Of a stretch of 64,000 nt of DNA, positions 50,167 to 58,847 are shown one piece after another (within the stretch, counting starts at the first letter, position 1; every line of letters starts with the position of its first letter). The stretch spans positions 3,446,001-3,510,000 of the forward strand of contig NZ_BSEC01000001.1 in assembly GCF_027923385.1 (NCBI RefSeq), in the 5' to 3' direction. Position numbers and translations under genes: made by a program. Source of the DNA: Methylocystis echinoides (lineage in GTDB: Bacteria; Pseudomonadota; Alphaproteobacteria; Rhizobiales; Beijerinckiaceae). The notes below the pieces were generated by a model. It worked only from the letters and a program-made list of their open reading frames with translations. It ran no database searches and was not told the DNA's origin.

Positions 50167-50394
50167 CTATTCGCCCGAGCAGCATCCGGTTGCGCGGCCT
50201 TGTTCTCTTGCTTCCTGAATCGGCGGGCATGGCACGTCACCATAGGAGCAGAAGACACAGCAATCGCCCGCCTTGGGTCTGAGCAAAGCGCCACAGCCTT
50301 TGCACTCATAGAAGAACTGGCAGGCATCTGTGGGCATTGTTTCTGTGGATTGATGGCCACAAGACGGGCAGGCAATAGTCGAGACGAGCCGCAC
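50167..50394 (-). CDS. GDCCVxC-domain zinc-ribbon protein of the mercury locus
   Basis: The 75-residue protein has a zinc ribbon (CPSCG and CKGCG) and the signature GDCCVFCSYGDVPCPP, named after the GDCCVxC family. The same position carries selenocysteine in some homologues. The GTG start follows the merT TAA directly, so they are co-transcribed. It also has a C-terminal CC pair (TGCCSG). A role in Hg(II) handling is inferred from the neighbourhood. Confidence 0.8.
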   Translation of the reverse strand: MRLVSTIACPSCGHQSTETMPTDACQFFYECKGCGALLRPKAGDCCVFCSYGDVPCPPIQEAREQGRATGCCSGE

Positions 50395-50823
50395 TTACCG
50401 CCCCCTATACATCTTCAGTAGCACTGGATCGATTACGCTCCAGCTCGCCGCCAGCACAACAATGAGTGAGACCAATAGGAGTAGCCCAAGAGTTCTGCGT
50501 GATCGCTGTGGCAACCCGTACGCCGACCCAGAGACACAAGTAGCCGGACGCTTCCACCACCACGCACCCCATCCCCCAACAATGGCCAAGGTACTGATTA
50601 CCAGAAGCTGGATGCGCCATTCAGCAATCATCGCAACTCCGCCGAGAATGCTCGCGCTCGCGCCCACCGCGGCGAGACTGAGCGGGATAACACAGCACGA
50701 CGAGGCGACGACCGCGCCGAGACCAGCGACGAGACCGAATGCCGCAAACCACTTTGGGGCTGGGGGGCTAGCAGGAGGATCAACAGTTGGCGTCGTCTCT
50801 TGAGCAGCATTGTTGAGGGTCAT
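50395..50823 (-). CDS. merT: mercuric transport protein MerT
   Basis: The 142-residue inner-membrane protein imports Hg(II). The first helix holds the paired cysteines in VVASSCCVIPLSL, with GASASILGG after it, as in MerT. Two further membrane segments follow (LLVISTLAIVGGWGAWWW; LGLLLLVSLIVVLAASW), with a single Cys in the loop (PATCVSG). ATG 50823 follows AAAGGCG; a 12-residue upstream extension is possible. It is transcribed divergently from merR. Confidence 0.88.
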   Translation of the reverse strand: MTLNNAAQETTPTVDPPASPPAPKWFAAFGLVAGLGAVVASSCCVIPLSLAAVGASASILGGVAMIAEWRIQLLVISTLAIVGGWGAWWWKRPATCVSGSAYGLPQRSRRTLGLLLLVSLIVVLAASWSVIDPVLLKMYRGR

Positions 50824-50850
50824 GGCTCGCCTTTCGCTGACAGTCGAGAT

Positions 50851-50881
50851 ATCCTGCACCCCGTAGCGGCTACGGGTGCAA
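50851..50881 (-). promoter_or_regulatory. MerR-type operator/promoter for merT
   Basis: On the minus strand TTGCAC (50881-50876) and CAGGAT (50856-50851) are -35 and -10 candidates separated by 19 bp, the long spacer used by MerR-family regulators. The spacer holds the dyad CCGTAGC-C-GCTACGG, like the Tn501 mer operator. Metal-bound MerR would unwind this DNA to activate merT. Confidence 0.82.
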
Positions 50882-50892
50882 GAGAAAAATCC

Positions 50893-51288
50893 ATGCAGCC
50901 TTTGACGATTGGCAGGATTGCGTTAACGGCAGGGGTCAATTTAGAAACCGTGCGCTATTACGAGCGCATTGGCCTTATGCCTCCCCCAGCCCGGACGGCG
51001 AGCGGACACCGAGCCTATGAAAAGACACACTTAAGACGGCTGGTATTCATCCGCCGCTCCCGCGAGCTTGGGTTTAGCATCGAGGATATTCGCGCTCTGC
51101 TTGCTCTCGCTGAGCCTTCCCGAGTTTCCTGCGCCGAAGTGAGAGTGATCGCACAAACACACCTTGACGACGTGCGGGCGAAACTCGCCGACCTCACCAA
51201 GCTTGAGGGCATTCTCGCCGCGACGATCGCCCAGTGTTCCGGCGATCCGGCCCCGTCATGTCCCGTGCTAGACATGCTGGCGACTTGA
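50893..51288 (+). CDS. merR: MerR family metal-responsive regulator
   Basis: The 131-residue regulator has the MerR HTH (TIGRIALTAGVNLETVRYYERIGLM, shown in part) and dimerisation helix. Metal-site cysteines are present: VSCAEV at the Cys82 position and CSGDPAPSCPVLD, a Cys-x7-Cys loop. Hg MerR usually has Cys-x8-Cys while CueR has Cys-x7-Cys but no Cys82, so the spectrum could differ from pure Hg. ATG 50893 is chosen because homology starts at MQPLTIG. It is divergent from merT. Confidence 0.87.
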   Translation: MQPLTIGRIALTAGVNLETVRYYERIGLMPPPARTASGHRAYEKTHLRRLVFIRRSRELGFSIEDIRALLALAEPSRVSCAEVRVIAQTHLDDVRAKLADLTKLEGILAATIAQCSGDPAPSCPVLDMLAT

Positions 51289-51392
51289 TCGCGCGTAAGT
51301 AAGCCCTCTTGGTTGGTGGTCAAAAATCACCACCTCGATGATAAACTTTCCGTACCTTGCAATTTTTACGCGACCAGATTTTTTTGGGAGCA

Positions 51393-51590
51393 TTATAGGT
51401 CGGGCTTGGGTGGCTTTGGCTGCTCGGGTAGCTTCTGACCCGGCTTACGGTTTGCGATCTTCTCTCGATAGCGCTTCATGCGTTGCTGGTAACGCTCCCA
51501 CTTGACGGCGTTGGAAGCGAGTTGGGAGTTTCGGACCAATCTCTCAACTCGTTCCCGGTCGGCAGTGCTGGCTATCTCGAAGAATCTCAT
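51393..51590 (-). CDS. small Lys/Arg-rich hypothetical protein
   Basis: A 65-residue frame (MRFFEIASTADRERVERLVRN...) with a basic Pro-rich tail (PEQPKPPKPDL). No convincing ribosome site. It could be a real small island gene or a chance frame. Confidence 0.3.
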   Translation of the reverse strand: MRFFEIASTADRERVERLVRNSQLASNAVKWERYQQRMKRYREKIANRKPGQKLPEQPKPPKPDL

Positions 51591-51667
51591 GCAGTTTATT
51601 TATGCCGATCTTTGAAAATCTGCACAATTCTTCCTGACGAGTGATCATCTAATTGTTACGATGCCAC

Positions 51668-52717
51668 TCATTCCTTGGGCGCTAGGAATTTGAACAATTC
51701 AGCCGACTTGAAGTTGCGTGTCTGGTCGCCAGCGACATCCGGGTTGCCATCAAGTTGCAGTTTGCGTACGCCCGACCCCTCCTTGAAATCGAGTTCGCTC
51801 AGCTTGGCCCATATAATGCCGGGGCTGTTGGTGCTTTGATAGTAATAGACCTTGTTCTTCTGGTCCGACACGGACAGCCACAGCGTGTCCGCGATGTTCG
51901 GTTGCCCCGGTATCTTAATCCCGATTGGCACGCTGACGTTGCGCATGACGCTGAAGACCGTCGCTACGGCCTCGCGCGGGTCGGCGGATTGCTTGGCTTC
52001 GTTGATGTAGAAAGAGGCCCGCACGAAGCGATCAGAGGCGCGGTTGGTCCCCGGCAGGAAGGTCGAGCCTCCGACCGTCTGCCAGTACTTGTTCAGGCTC
52101 AGTTGCTGATCGAACGGCGGGGAGTTGGTCATCACTTGGTATTCTTTGCCGTGGTGGATCGTGAGCTTACCGTCGAGGAACTCAAAGATTGCGGAGTCGC
52201 CCGAGGCGTCGGAGATCGCGAAGTGAACGGTGCCGGGCTCGCCAGTGGGCGTTTCGATGGGGACGGTGCGGAAAACTTCCTTACGCAGCGCCTCGACGGC
52301 CTCGGCAGTGGTGGCATAATTATCGAGCACGTATTGCACCCAGCCCGAGACCGCAAGGGTGGGGCGCTTGTCACTGGCGCTAGCGACCGGATACTTAGAA
52401 TCGGGGAGGTAAAGTACGTTGGCGACCAAGCCCTTCTCGTTCATGCCGTCGGCCGCCGCGCCTTCGTAGATCGTCGTTACAACGCTTCCATACTTGCTTT
52501 TCCAGGTGACGGGCCTCTTGGTGTTGCTGGTCCGGTCGAGCCCGCGCGGGTACAACCAGAGATTGGTGTCCATATCCGAGACAAACCAGTCCATGGTTCG
52601 GCCCGTGACGATCTGCCCTTCCTTTCCCATGTAAACAGCACGGCTACAGGCTTCGGACACGGCAGGAGCCAACAAGGATGCGGAAAATAGAGCTGCGAGG
52701 GCGATGCGAGTCTTCAT
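51668..52717 (-). CDS. secreted Ntn-hydrolase, choloylglycine hydrolase/penicillin V acylase family
   Basis: The 349-residue precursor has a signal peptide ending at SEA|CSR, exposing Cys24 as the N-terminal nucleophile. Family motifs follow: CSRAVYMGKEG, GRTMDWF, SKYGSVVTTIYEGAA DGMNEKGL and MTNSPPFDQQL with the conserved Asn and Arg. Gram-negative members of this cluster often cleave N-acyl homoserine lactones as well as penicillin V, so this may be a quorum-quenching acylase. It stands alone in the island. Confidence 0.85.
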   Translation of the reverse strand: MKTRIALAALFSASLLAPAVSEACSRAVYMGKEGQIVTGRTMDWFVSDMDTNLWLYPRGLDRTSNTKRPVTWKSKYGSVVTTIYEGAAADGMNEKGLVANVLYLPDSKYPVASASDKRPTLAVSGWVQYVLDNYATTAEAVEALRKEVFRTVPIETPTGEPGTVHFAISDASGDSAIFEFLDGKLTIHHGKEYQVMTNSPPFDQQLSLNKYWQTVGGSTFLPGTNRASDRFVRASFYINEAKQSADPREAVATVFSVMRNVSVPIGIKIPGQPNIADTLWLSVSDQKNKVYYYQSTNSPGIIWAKLSELDFKEGSGVRKLQLDGNPDVAGDQTRNFKSAELFKFLAPKE

Positions 52718-53313
52718 GACGGGCTCCGTTAATTTATCGAATCGAGCGTAAGGACTTAATGTTTGAGTCTACTATGAGCCGCTATGGCTGCAATGGGTCA
52801 AAAGCGGTCGACTTCCTGTTGGAACGAAGCGATTACGCTCAAGCTTGGGCAAAATGGTAGCAAAGCCCGCGCAGCGCCATTGATCCGTGCCCGCTATACG
52901 AGTAGCGGCCCGCCCTGTTCCCCGCACTGTAGGACGCTTTAATTCAATCTTTGAATGCTGAGCACGTGGCACACACCTTCAAAATGTTAGCGTATTTTGC
53001 ATTGCAATCGAGGCCCTGCAATCGGCCACGATTTCCAGATATAGCACAGTGCTATTTCCTCTCTATAAGTTGCTCGCAAGACCCCATGAGCAACCGAAAA
53101 ATCAGGCCAAACGCACCAAAAATCCGGTTGTCCAACGCCGAAATTGACGCATAATAAAATATACAAATAGCATTATGCTACAATGAGAAATCGTGGTTGG
53201 TCGCAAGACCTCGATTGCGAAGCAAAAATAGCCCGATTTTTGCACTGCAATGATTCTCATTTTTAATCGGCATCTGTCCCTTCATGGATAAATAACATGA
53301 AGGAGATATATGC
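52718..53313. other. AT-rich intergenic region before the HUH-like gene
   Basis: About 600 bp with markedly lower GC. Repeated short words (CTCGCAAGACC at ~53,080, GGTCGCAAGACC at ~53,200; TTGCAATCGAGG and ACTGCAATGATT) could be replication-related iterons or chance. The end carries a strong ribosome site (AAGGAGATATATGC) for the next gene. No gene is supported. Confidence 0.45.
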
Positions 53314-53919
53314 GTGGTTATTCAAGACAAGGACAAACAGGCAGAGGTAAATACCCCAAGGACATATTCATATTCAAAGGTTGGCTATTTTAATCCTACT
53401 TGGACGCCTCAGCTTGTTCAACTGACTGAGCAGATACAGGGTCATTACGCCCAATATTCAGATTTCGTTCAATATGCTGTGACGCTTCAGACAAAGCTCG
53501 TGACCAGACGGGACAACTTTAGACGAGAACAGCTGCTCATTCATCTTCAAGGTGACTTCTGGCATTTTAATAAAAGACTAAATTATCATTTCTTCAAAAA
53601 GAAATGTCACCGCAAGCCGCATCTATATTCCCTACTCATGCTCCCCGTCATCGAGGGCACGGCGTTCTCTCAAGATGGAAAACGAACACTTCACTACCAT
53701 ATCGGGCTTGGAAACGTCCCGAAGGAAGTGAACGAAACAGAACTCTGCAAGGTCATCAGACAGCATTGGCTTAAAACCAAGTTCGGCGCTGATGACATCG
53801 ACATTCAGCCTGCGGACCCAGGTTGGTCGGGATACATCACCAAGGAAGTGGAGAAAGGCAATGTTGAGTGCATTGATTGGCGTAATGCGTCCATTCCCCA
53901 CGAGGCCTTGCATATCTGA
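53314..53919 (+). CDS. HUH-endonuclease-like replication protein
   Basis: The 201-residue protein from GTG 53314 (strong Shine-Dalgarno AAGGAGATATATGC) has an HUH motif (RTLHYHIGL) followed by a Y-x-x-K motif (WSGYITKEVEKG). It is preceded by a YSLLMLPVIEG stretch like motif I. This is the motif order of rolling-circle/HUH Rep proteins, with one catalytic Tyr. GC is low, as in phage or plasmid genes. It may be a plasmid or inovirus-like relic. No helicase domain is visible. The call rests on short motifs. Confidence 0.55.
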   Translation: MVIQDKDKQAEVNTPRTYSYSKVGYFNPTWTPQLVQLTEQIQGHYAQYSDFVQYAVTLQTKLVTRRDNFRREQLLIHLQGDFWHFNKRLNYHFFKKKCHRKPHLYSLLMLPVIEGTAFSQDGKRTLHYHIGLGNVPKEVNETELCKVIRQHWLKTKFGADDIDIQPADPGWSGYITKEVEKGNVECIDWRNASIPHEALHI

Positions 53920-54353
53920 ACGAAGTGGTCGTTATGCAATGGTGATGCGGACGTCGGCTCAAAAGGCTCGACGTAGTAGATATCTATGTTCAAAACGCCA
54001 AAACAAATTTTAGAAATTCAATAGATTGAAGATACCGAGACATTGGATTGTTTCAGAGAAAGAGAAACAGCGATGAATGCTTTCGAGGTGAGCTTGCGAA
54101 CCGAAGAGAGCATGACATCGCAGCCAGAGGCGAAGCGCTGGCTCTAAACAAACGCGCAACTCCCTTGCTCTCTATCTGTCCACTCCAGCCCATCAAGCCA
54201 CGCAGAGCATTTTGATCCCTGCCTCGCTTAGTGCGTCGTTCTGGCGCACCTGTCTTACTGGCGCACCATACATTCAGGGCTGCTATCGGTCCGATTTCGC
54301 GACGCAGGCAGCGCGACTGCTTCTAGACCATCGACGGGAGTATGAGATAACGA
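53920..54353. other. intergenic region downstream of the HUH-like gene
   Basis: About 430 bp with no supported gene. A short open frame at 54212-54397 has no family features and no ribosome site. The right end lies at the 3' end of the minus-strand membrane-protein gene. Confidence 0.4.
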
Positions 54354-55100
54354 TTACTCAAAGCCGTCGAACGGAAGTTTTTGATTACGTAATTTAGCGT
54401 GCGTCGTTCCGAAGCTTGGATTGAATTTCCGTGCCTCTTCTAATGATAACGGAGGTATAAAACATTTTCTCGAGTATTTTCTACCGAAGGCATCACGAAC
54501 TTGAACCTTTATGGCGACTTTTCCTCCTTTAACAGCCGGAAAGCAGCCACCCCAACTGTCTTCCTGCTCAAAATAGACAACGCCATTTATTTCCTGACCT
54601 ACCTTTAGATAAGTACTTTGTTCCTTTCCAGAGACAACGCTCCTTTGAGTTAGGAACGGATAAAATTTAATATTTTCGCCGATCTCCACTTGGAAATCAT
54701 GGATAGAAACGGACTGCCGATGCAGCCAAAACCACCCAATAGAATACCTTAACCATAGAAGCGAAAATGGCTTGAGGCTCCAGTGATATGCGATCGAAAT
54801 ATCGCAAATGCTGGATGGCGAAAATCCAATGTTTGAAATCTTTAAATACAGAACAAATCCTGTGCGATGGACTTCATTTTCGAAATGACGCAACCCAATA
54901 GGAAATGTGCAGCAGAATGTAGGGCCCTCAATCAAATCAATTTTGAATTTTGGTTTCATTATTAGGGCACTAAAGATGCCACTTACCCACCCGAGAAACA
55001 TTGATACTAAAAAAATGATGACACTTAAAACACCTTGATTACTGTTTGCCCACTCAGCCGTGTCTAAATATAAGCGATATACGGGCATAGGCGGCCCCAT
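54354..55100 (-). CDS. membrane-anchored hypothetical protein, 248 residues
   Basis: One strong transmembrane segment (LSVIIFLVSMFLGWVSGIFSALI, residues ~24-46) is followed by an extracytoplasmic or cytoplasmic beta-rich domain (FENEVHRTGFVLYLKISNIGF, YFEQEDSWGGCFPAV, VAIKVQVRDAFGRKYSRK). GC is low. No family recognised. The predicted start lacks a good ribosome site; Met5 is an alternative. Confidence 0.55.
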   Translation of the reverse strand: MGPPMPVYRLYLDTAEWANSNQGVLSVIIFLVSMFLGWVSGIFSALIMKPKFKIDLIEGPTFCCTFPIGLRHFENEVHRTGFVLYLKISNIGFSPSSICDISIAYHWSLKPFSLLWLRYSIGWFWLHRQSVSIHDFQVEIGENIKFYPFLTQRSVVSGKEQSTYLKVGQEINGVVYFEQEDSWGGCFPAVKGGKVAIKVQVRDAFGRKYSRKCFIPPLSLEEARKFNPSFGTTHAKLRNQKLPFDGFE

Positions 55101-55366
55101 TCATCCGAGGGAAATTCGTGTTCACCATACATACTTTGCTCGTGAACAGAAAGGTAAGTCCATTCTTCCTGCAACAGATTCATCCAAATATTGATCTTGT
55201 TGATCTATCGGGATTTTGAATGGTCCATTTTGCAAGTTCGCACAGGTGGTCCTACCAGAGTCATAAATTGAATCATTCCAAGCGGGGTTAACGAAAATAA
55301 CTCGATGACCAATCAACTCATTGCGCAGTCGATGGAATTTGCTCCGAAGCCAACTACACATTCCAA

Positions 55367-55391
55367 AACATCTTTAGTACCTAAAGATGTT
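55367..55391. repeat. 25-bp palindrome, copy 1
   Basis: Arms AACATCTTTA and TAAAGATGTT flank the loop GTACC. An identical copy is found 196 bp to the right. Both could be hairpin transcript structures, regulator sites, or ends of a small non-autonomous element. Confidence 0.6.
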
Positions 55392-55562
55392 GAAATCTGG
55401 CGACGAATTTCGATTGAAGTGAATGACATCGCTCAATGGCTCCAATCTATGTGTTTGCTCAATAGAGGCACAGACATTGGAGAGCCAATACGACAAAGAC
55501 GATCAGGGGGTTTGACGACTCATACGCCTGACGCGGCGTACGAAGAGTCGATTTTAAGTCTC

Positions 55563-55587
55563 AACATCTTTAGTACCTAAAGATGTT
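55563..55587. repeat. 25-bp palindrome, copy 2
   Basis: Identical to the copy at 55367-55391, including the GTACC loop. The segment between the two copies (55392-55562) has no obvious gene. Confidence 0.6.
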
Positions 55588-57069
55588 TCCACTTGAAATG
55601 GCCTCGGCGTCCGGGGGTTGATCGCCGATTTCCGTCACCCCCCCGTTCTCATTGTCATATGGCGCGAGCGACTCATATACTGAATGTAGAAAGTATTGAT
55701 CCGCTAGCTGAAAGACTGGTTAACTGACGAAACGCACCATTCAATGTAACCTTCGATAAATACAGGCATTTTTGTTTCACATTTACTTTTTATCAATTCC
55801 AAAATTAACCATATCTACCAATAATTAATTCCTCTTTAACCATACTATATTGCACATCGAAGCCAATGAACTGATCCTTAGCATCGTTGACAAACTGAAG
55901 GAGGTTTAACGATGTCTGCTGCCAATTCACGCAATAATCAGCCTCTCAACCCCGACGACCTGAACGGCTTCATCGAGAACGCACGCTCGTCCTTGAAGAC
56001 ATTAAAACAGAGTGCGTCGATCGCAACTGCAAACGCATATCTTCTCTGGTTGGATACGCAGGCGTTCTCCGCGACGAAGGAAGGAAAGGAGTGGATCAAG
56101 AAGGAGATCGACGCTCGAAACGCCGATATCAAGAAGCATAACGAGGATGTGAAGAAAGAGAAGAAGTACGTCACTGACTACAAAAATAACAATCTCTCGG
56201 AAGACGAGTTGGTCAACCAGACCGGCAAAACCAAGGAGCAGAAAGACGAGATCGCTGCCGAGAAAAAGCGTCTCGACGCCTTAGCTAAGAAAGACGACAA
56301 ATACTGGGACTCTCTCAAGCTCGTTCCCATCGAGCGGCGTGAAGGCGCGAGCGAGTTCACCGAGATCGTCAAATTCATCTTTGAATACGACAAGTCTGCA
56401 CATGCGGCCTCTGTGAACCGCTTCTGTTTGGCATTGGAATGGGTCCATGCTCGTTTCAAGGGCAAGACGGTCGAAGGGATTGAGGATGTCGTCACCGTGA
56501 TCGACGATGCCTGTGGCTTTGAGATTATCGTCGAGGAGCAGCGAAGGAATCGCAACGACGACGATCAGGCGCAGGTAGATCGCGAAATTATCGCTGAACG
56601 TAACTATGCCGACACTAAAGCAGCGCTCAAGGGCGCTGAGCCTCTCGCTTCCTTGGACATTGAGCCTCGTTTTGAGCTGGACGGCCTCGTGATTATGGTT
56701 GCTCGCTATGATGGCGGCAAGGCTCATGTCGTTGCAGAACTGCCCGCAGGCGATGGCGAATTCAAAAGGCTGATCAGCCGATATGAGAACCCGGAACTGT
56801 TGCCGGTATCCGATACGACGGAGTTCATCGGTCGGCTTATGGAGCTTGGTCAACTGGTCTCTGATGGCGAAGGATCGGGGGACAAGGACTCAAAAGAGAA
56901 AACCGAGCGGGTGCTCCTATCCGACGGAAAGAATGGAAAGCCAGAATTGGTCATCTCGGCCTGCAACGCCGATGCGGCTCTCATCGTCAAAGCGCGGCCC
57001 AAGACCGAAATCGACCTAGGCCTAACAGACGAGCCTCTGGTTATGAAAGAGCGCTGGCGCAAGCCGCTA

Positions 57070-58123
57070 GAGCGGTTTCTTGTCTGAATGAATCATTGGG
57101 GATTCCCGAATCGGGGCAGGTCTGATTCAAACTGACTGCTGGCGAAGGAGGCCGGCAGGCATGCCGAAGAAGACCCTTTCGCTCGATCTGCGTGAACGCG
57201 TTGTCGCCGCCGTCTCGAGTGGCCTGTCTCGCAGGCAGGCTGCGGAGCGCTTCGGCGTCTCCGCGGCAAGCGCGATCCGTTGGTGTCAAAGGCAGAAGGA
57301 GACCGGCACGCCGGCCTCCTACAAACGCGGTGGAGACCGCTGGTCGGCGCGCATCGATGCGCACAAGAGCCTGATCCTCTCGCTGGTCGAGGAAACCTGC
57401 GACATCACGCTGAAGGAGCTGCAGGCTCGGCTCGCCGAGCGTGGGCATGTTTTCAGCATCGGCTCGCTATGGCGCTTCTTTGACCGCCATGAGATCACCT
57501 GGAAAAAAAGACCGCCCATGCGAGCGAGCAAGATCGTCCGGATATCGTGAAGCGCCGAGAGGCGTGGTTTGATAGTCAGCTCGATCTGGACCCCGAGAAG
57601 CTCGTCTTCATCGACGAAACCTGGGCGAGCACGAATATGGCGCGAAAGAACGGCCGCGCCCCACGAGGCGAGCGATTGCGCGCCAGCGTTCCCCATGGCC
57701 ACTGGAAAACGACAACATTTATCGCTGGGTTGCGGCTTTCCGGATTGACCGCGCCGTTTGTTCTCGACGGCCCGATCAACGGCCTTTGGTTCCAGGCTTA
57801 TGTCGAGCAGGTTCTCGTGCCAACACTCTCGGCGGGTGACATCGTCGTGATGGACAACCTCGGGAGCCACAAGGCCGCAGGGGTGCGCGAGGCGATCGAG
57901 GAGGCCGGAGCGACGCTGCTCTACTTGCCGCCCTACAGCCCCGACTTCAACCCAATCGAGAAGGCCTTCTCGAAGCTCAAGGCCCTCCTGCGCAAAGCCG
58001 CCGAGCGAAGCGTCGATGCCCTGTGGAATAGGATCGGCGCCTTGCTCAATGAGTTCACCCCACAAGAATGCGCCAACTTTTTCACCGCCGCAGGCTATGA
58101 CCCTCTTTGAGAGGAAACCGCTC
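57070..58123 (+). mobile_element. IS630-family insertion sequence, 1,054 bp
   Basis: Terminal inverted repeats start GAGCGGTTTC at both ends, with TA target duplications at 57068-57069 and 58124-58125, as expected for IS630/Tc1-mariner elements. It carries one transposase split into two frames by a programmed shift. It disrupts the 602-residue gene. Confidence 0.95.
57161..58110 (+). CDS. IS630 transposase, two frames joined by -1 frameshift
   Basis: The first frame (57161-57550) has the HTH ([27 protein letters not shown], quoted in parts) and the second (57547-58110) the DDE catalytic region with [19 protein letters not shown] and the Glu in [11 protein letters not shown]. They join at the A7 run in TGGAAAAAAAGACC by a -1 shift, giving continuous [21 protein letters not shown]. 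Such slippage is established for IS630 members. The transposase is otherwise complete. Confidence 0.9.
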
Positions 58124-58847
58124 TAGAGAAGCACGTCAATAGCTATGAACGCCGTAGGCTGCTCGACTTCACCTATGATCTTTCGCCGATGCAAAAGGAC
58201 GGGAAGACCCGCGCCGAGGCTCGTATGGCGTGGGTCGCCTGCAATGCTGCTCTCAAAGAAAGGAACCGTAGCACCGCGACGAAGCAGTATTACTGGTATC
58301 CGGTGTCCAAGCTGGATAGCAGACCGCTTGAGCCAAGCCATTTTGAACCCAGCGTCCGCTTTACCTTGAAGCCCGACGAGGTTCGAACGGTCTACAAGGG
58401 GCCGCTGAAAGCATGGGAGGAGTCCAAGGACTCGGCCAAGACTTCCAAGCTCGTGTCTCTGAAAAATGACGGGGACCGCCTCCACCTGACGATCAAGGAG
58501 GGAGACTCAGTCAGTGTCGGCACGGAAAAAGCCGAAGGTCCCACGACGGTCGCTCGCTTCCGGCCTCGGGACACCGCCAATCTCTTTGGATTGCTCACTC
58601 AACAGCACGGCTCCGAGTATCGGTTCGAGCTGGACGAGACTGGTCTGCTGATGGTTGCTTGGGAGGATAAGTTCGCAGCCTATGAGGTCTATCTCCCGAC
58701 GGCGATGAAGGACGGACGGCTGGAAAGCCGTCGCGTCGCGCCCATGCGGATTGCTCTCCCGCAAGCTGCCGAGTAACGGCCGCGCCTACGGTAGGGAGGG
58801 CGGCCCCCTCCCTACCCTTCTTTCCCCTTCATTCTGGCAGGTGAGCC

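Larger units (their letters stand above)
55101..55911. other. 811-bp region with two palindromic repeats
   Basis: This region holds short frames at 55122-55361 (minus) and 55305-55580 (plus) that have no family support, two identical 25-bp palindromes, and at its right end a very AT-rich promoter-like stretch with the strong ribosome site AAGGAGGTTTAACG before the ATG at 55912. Confidence 0.5.
55912..58776 (+). pseudogene. unknown 602-residue protein interrupted by IS630
   Basis: Bases 55912-57069 and 58126-58776 join in frame if the IS630 copy and one TA are removed, giving 602 residues. The first 150 residues are helical and Lys/Glu-rich coiled coil (NADIKKHNEDVKKEKKYV). The middle has a mixed fold (IEDVVTVIDDACGFEIIVEEQ, LDIEPRFELDGLVIMVARYDGG). 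The last part (YRFELDETGLLMVAWEDKF) is beta-rich. No named family is recognised. The C terminus superficially recalls sliding-clamp sequences, but I do not assign it. The strong Shine-Dalgarno and the 71-bp gap to the TGT-fold gene suggest they were an operon. The allele is likely inactive. Confidence 0.75.

Noticed and set aside
55122..55580. Two short frames of 79 and 91 residues
   Set aside because: No family match, weak or no ribosome sites, and the second spans a palindromic repeat; kept only as an intergenic note.
58126..58776. Sliding-clamp resemblance at the C terminus of the 602-residue protein
   Set aside because: The similarity (beta-rich segment, RVAPMRI near the end) is superficial and the protein lacks the three-domain clamp length and blocks; not claimed as homology.
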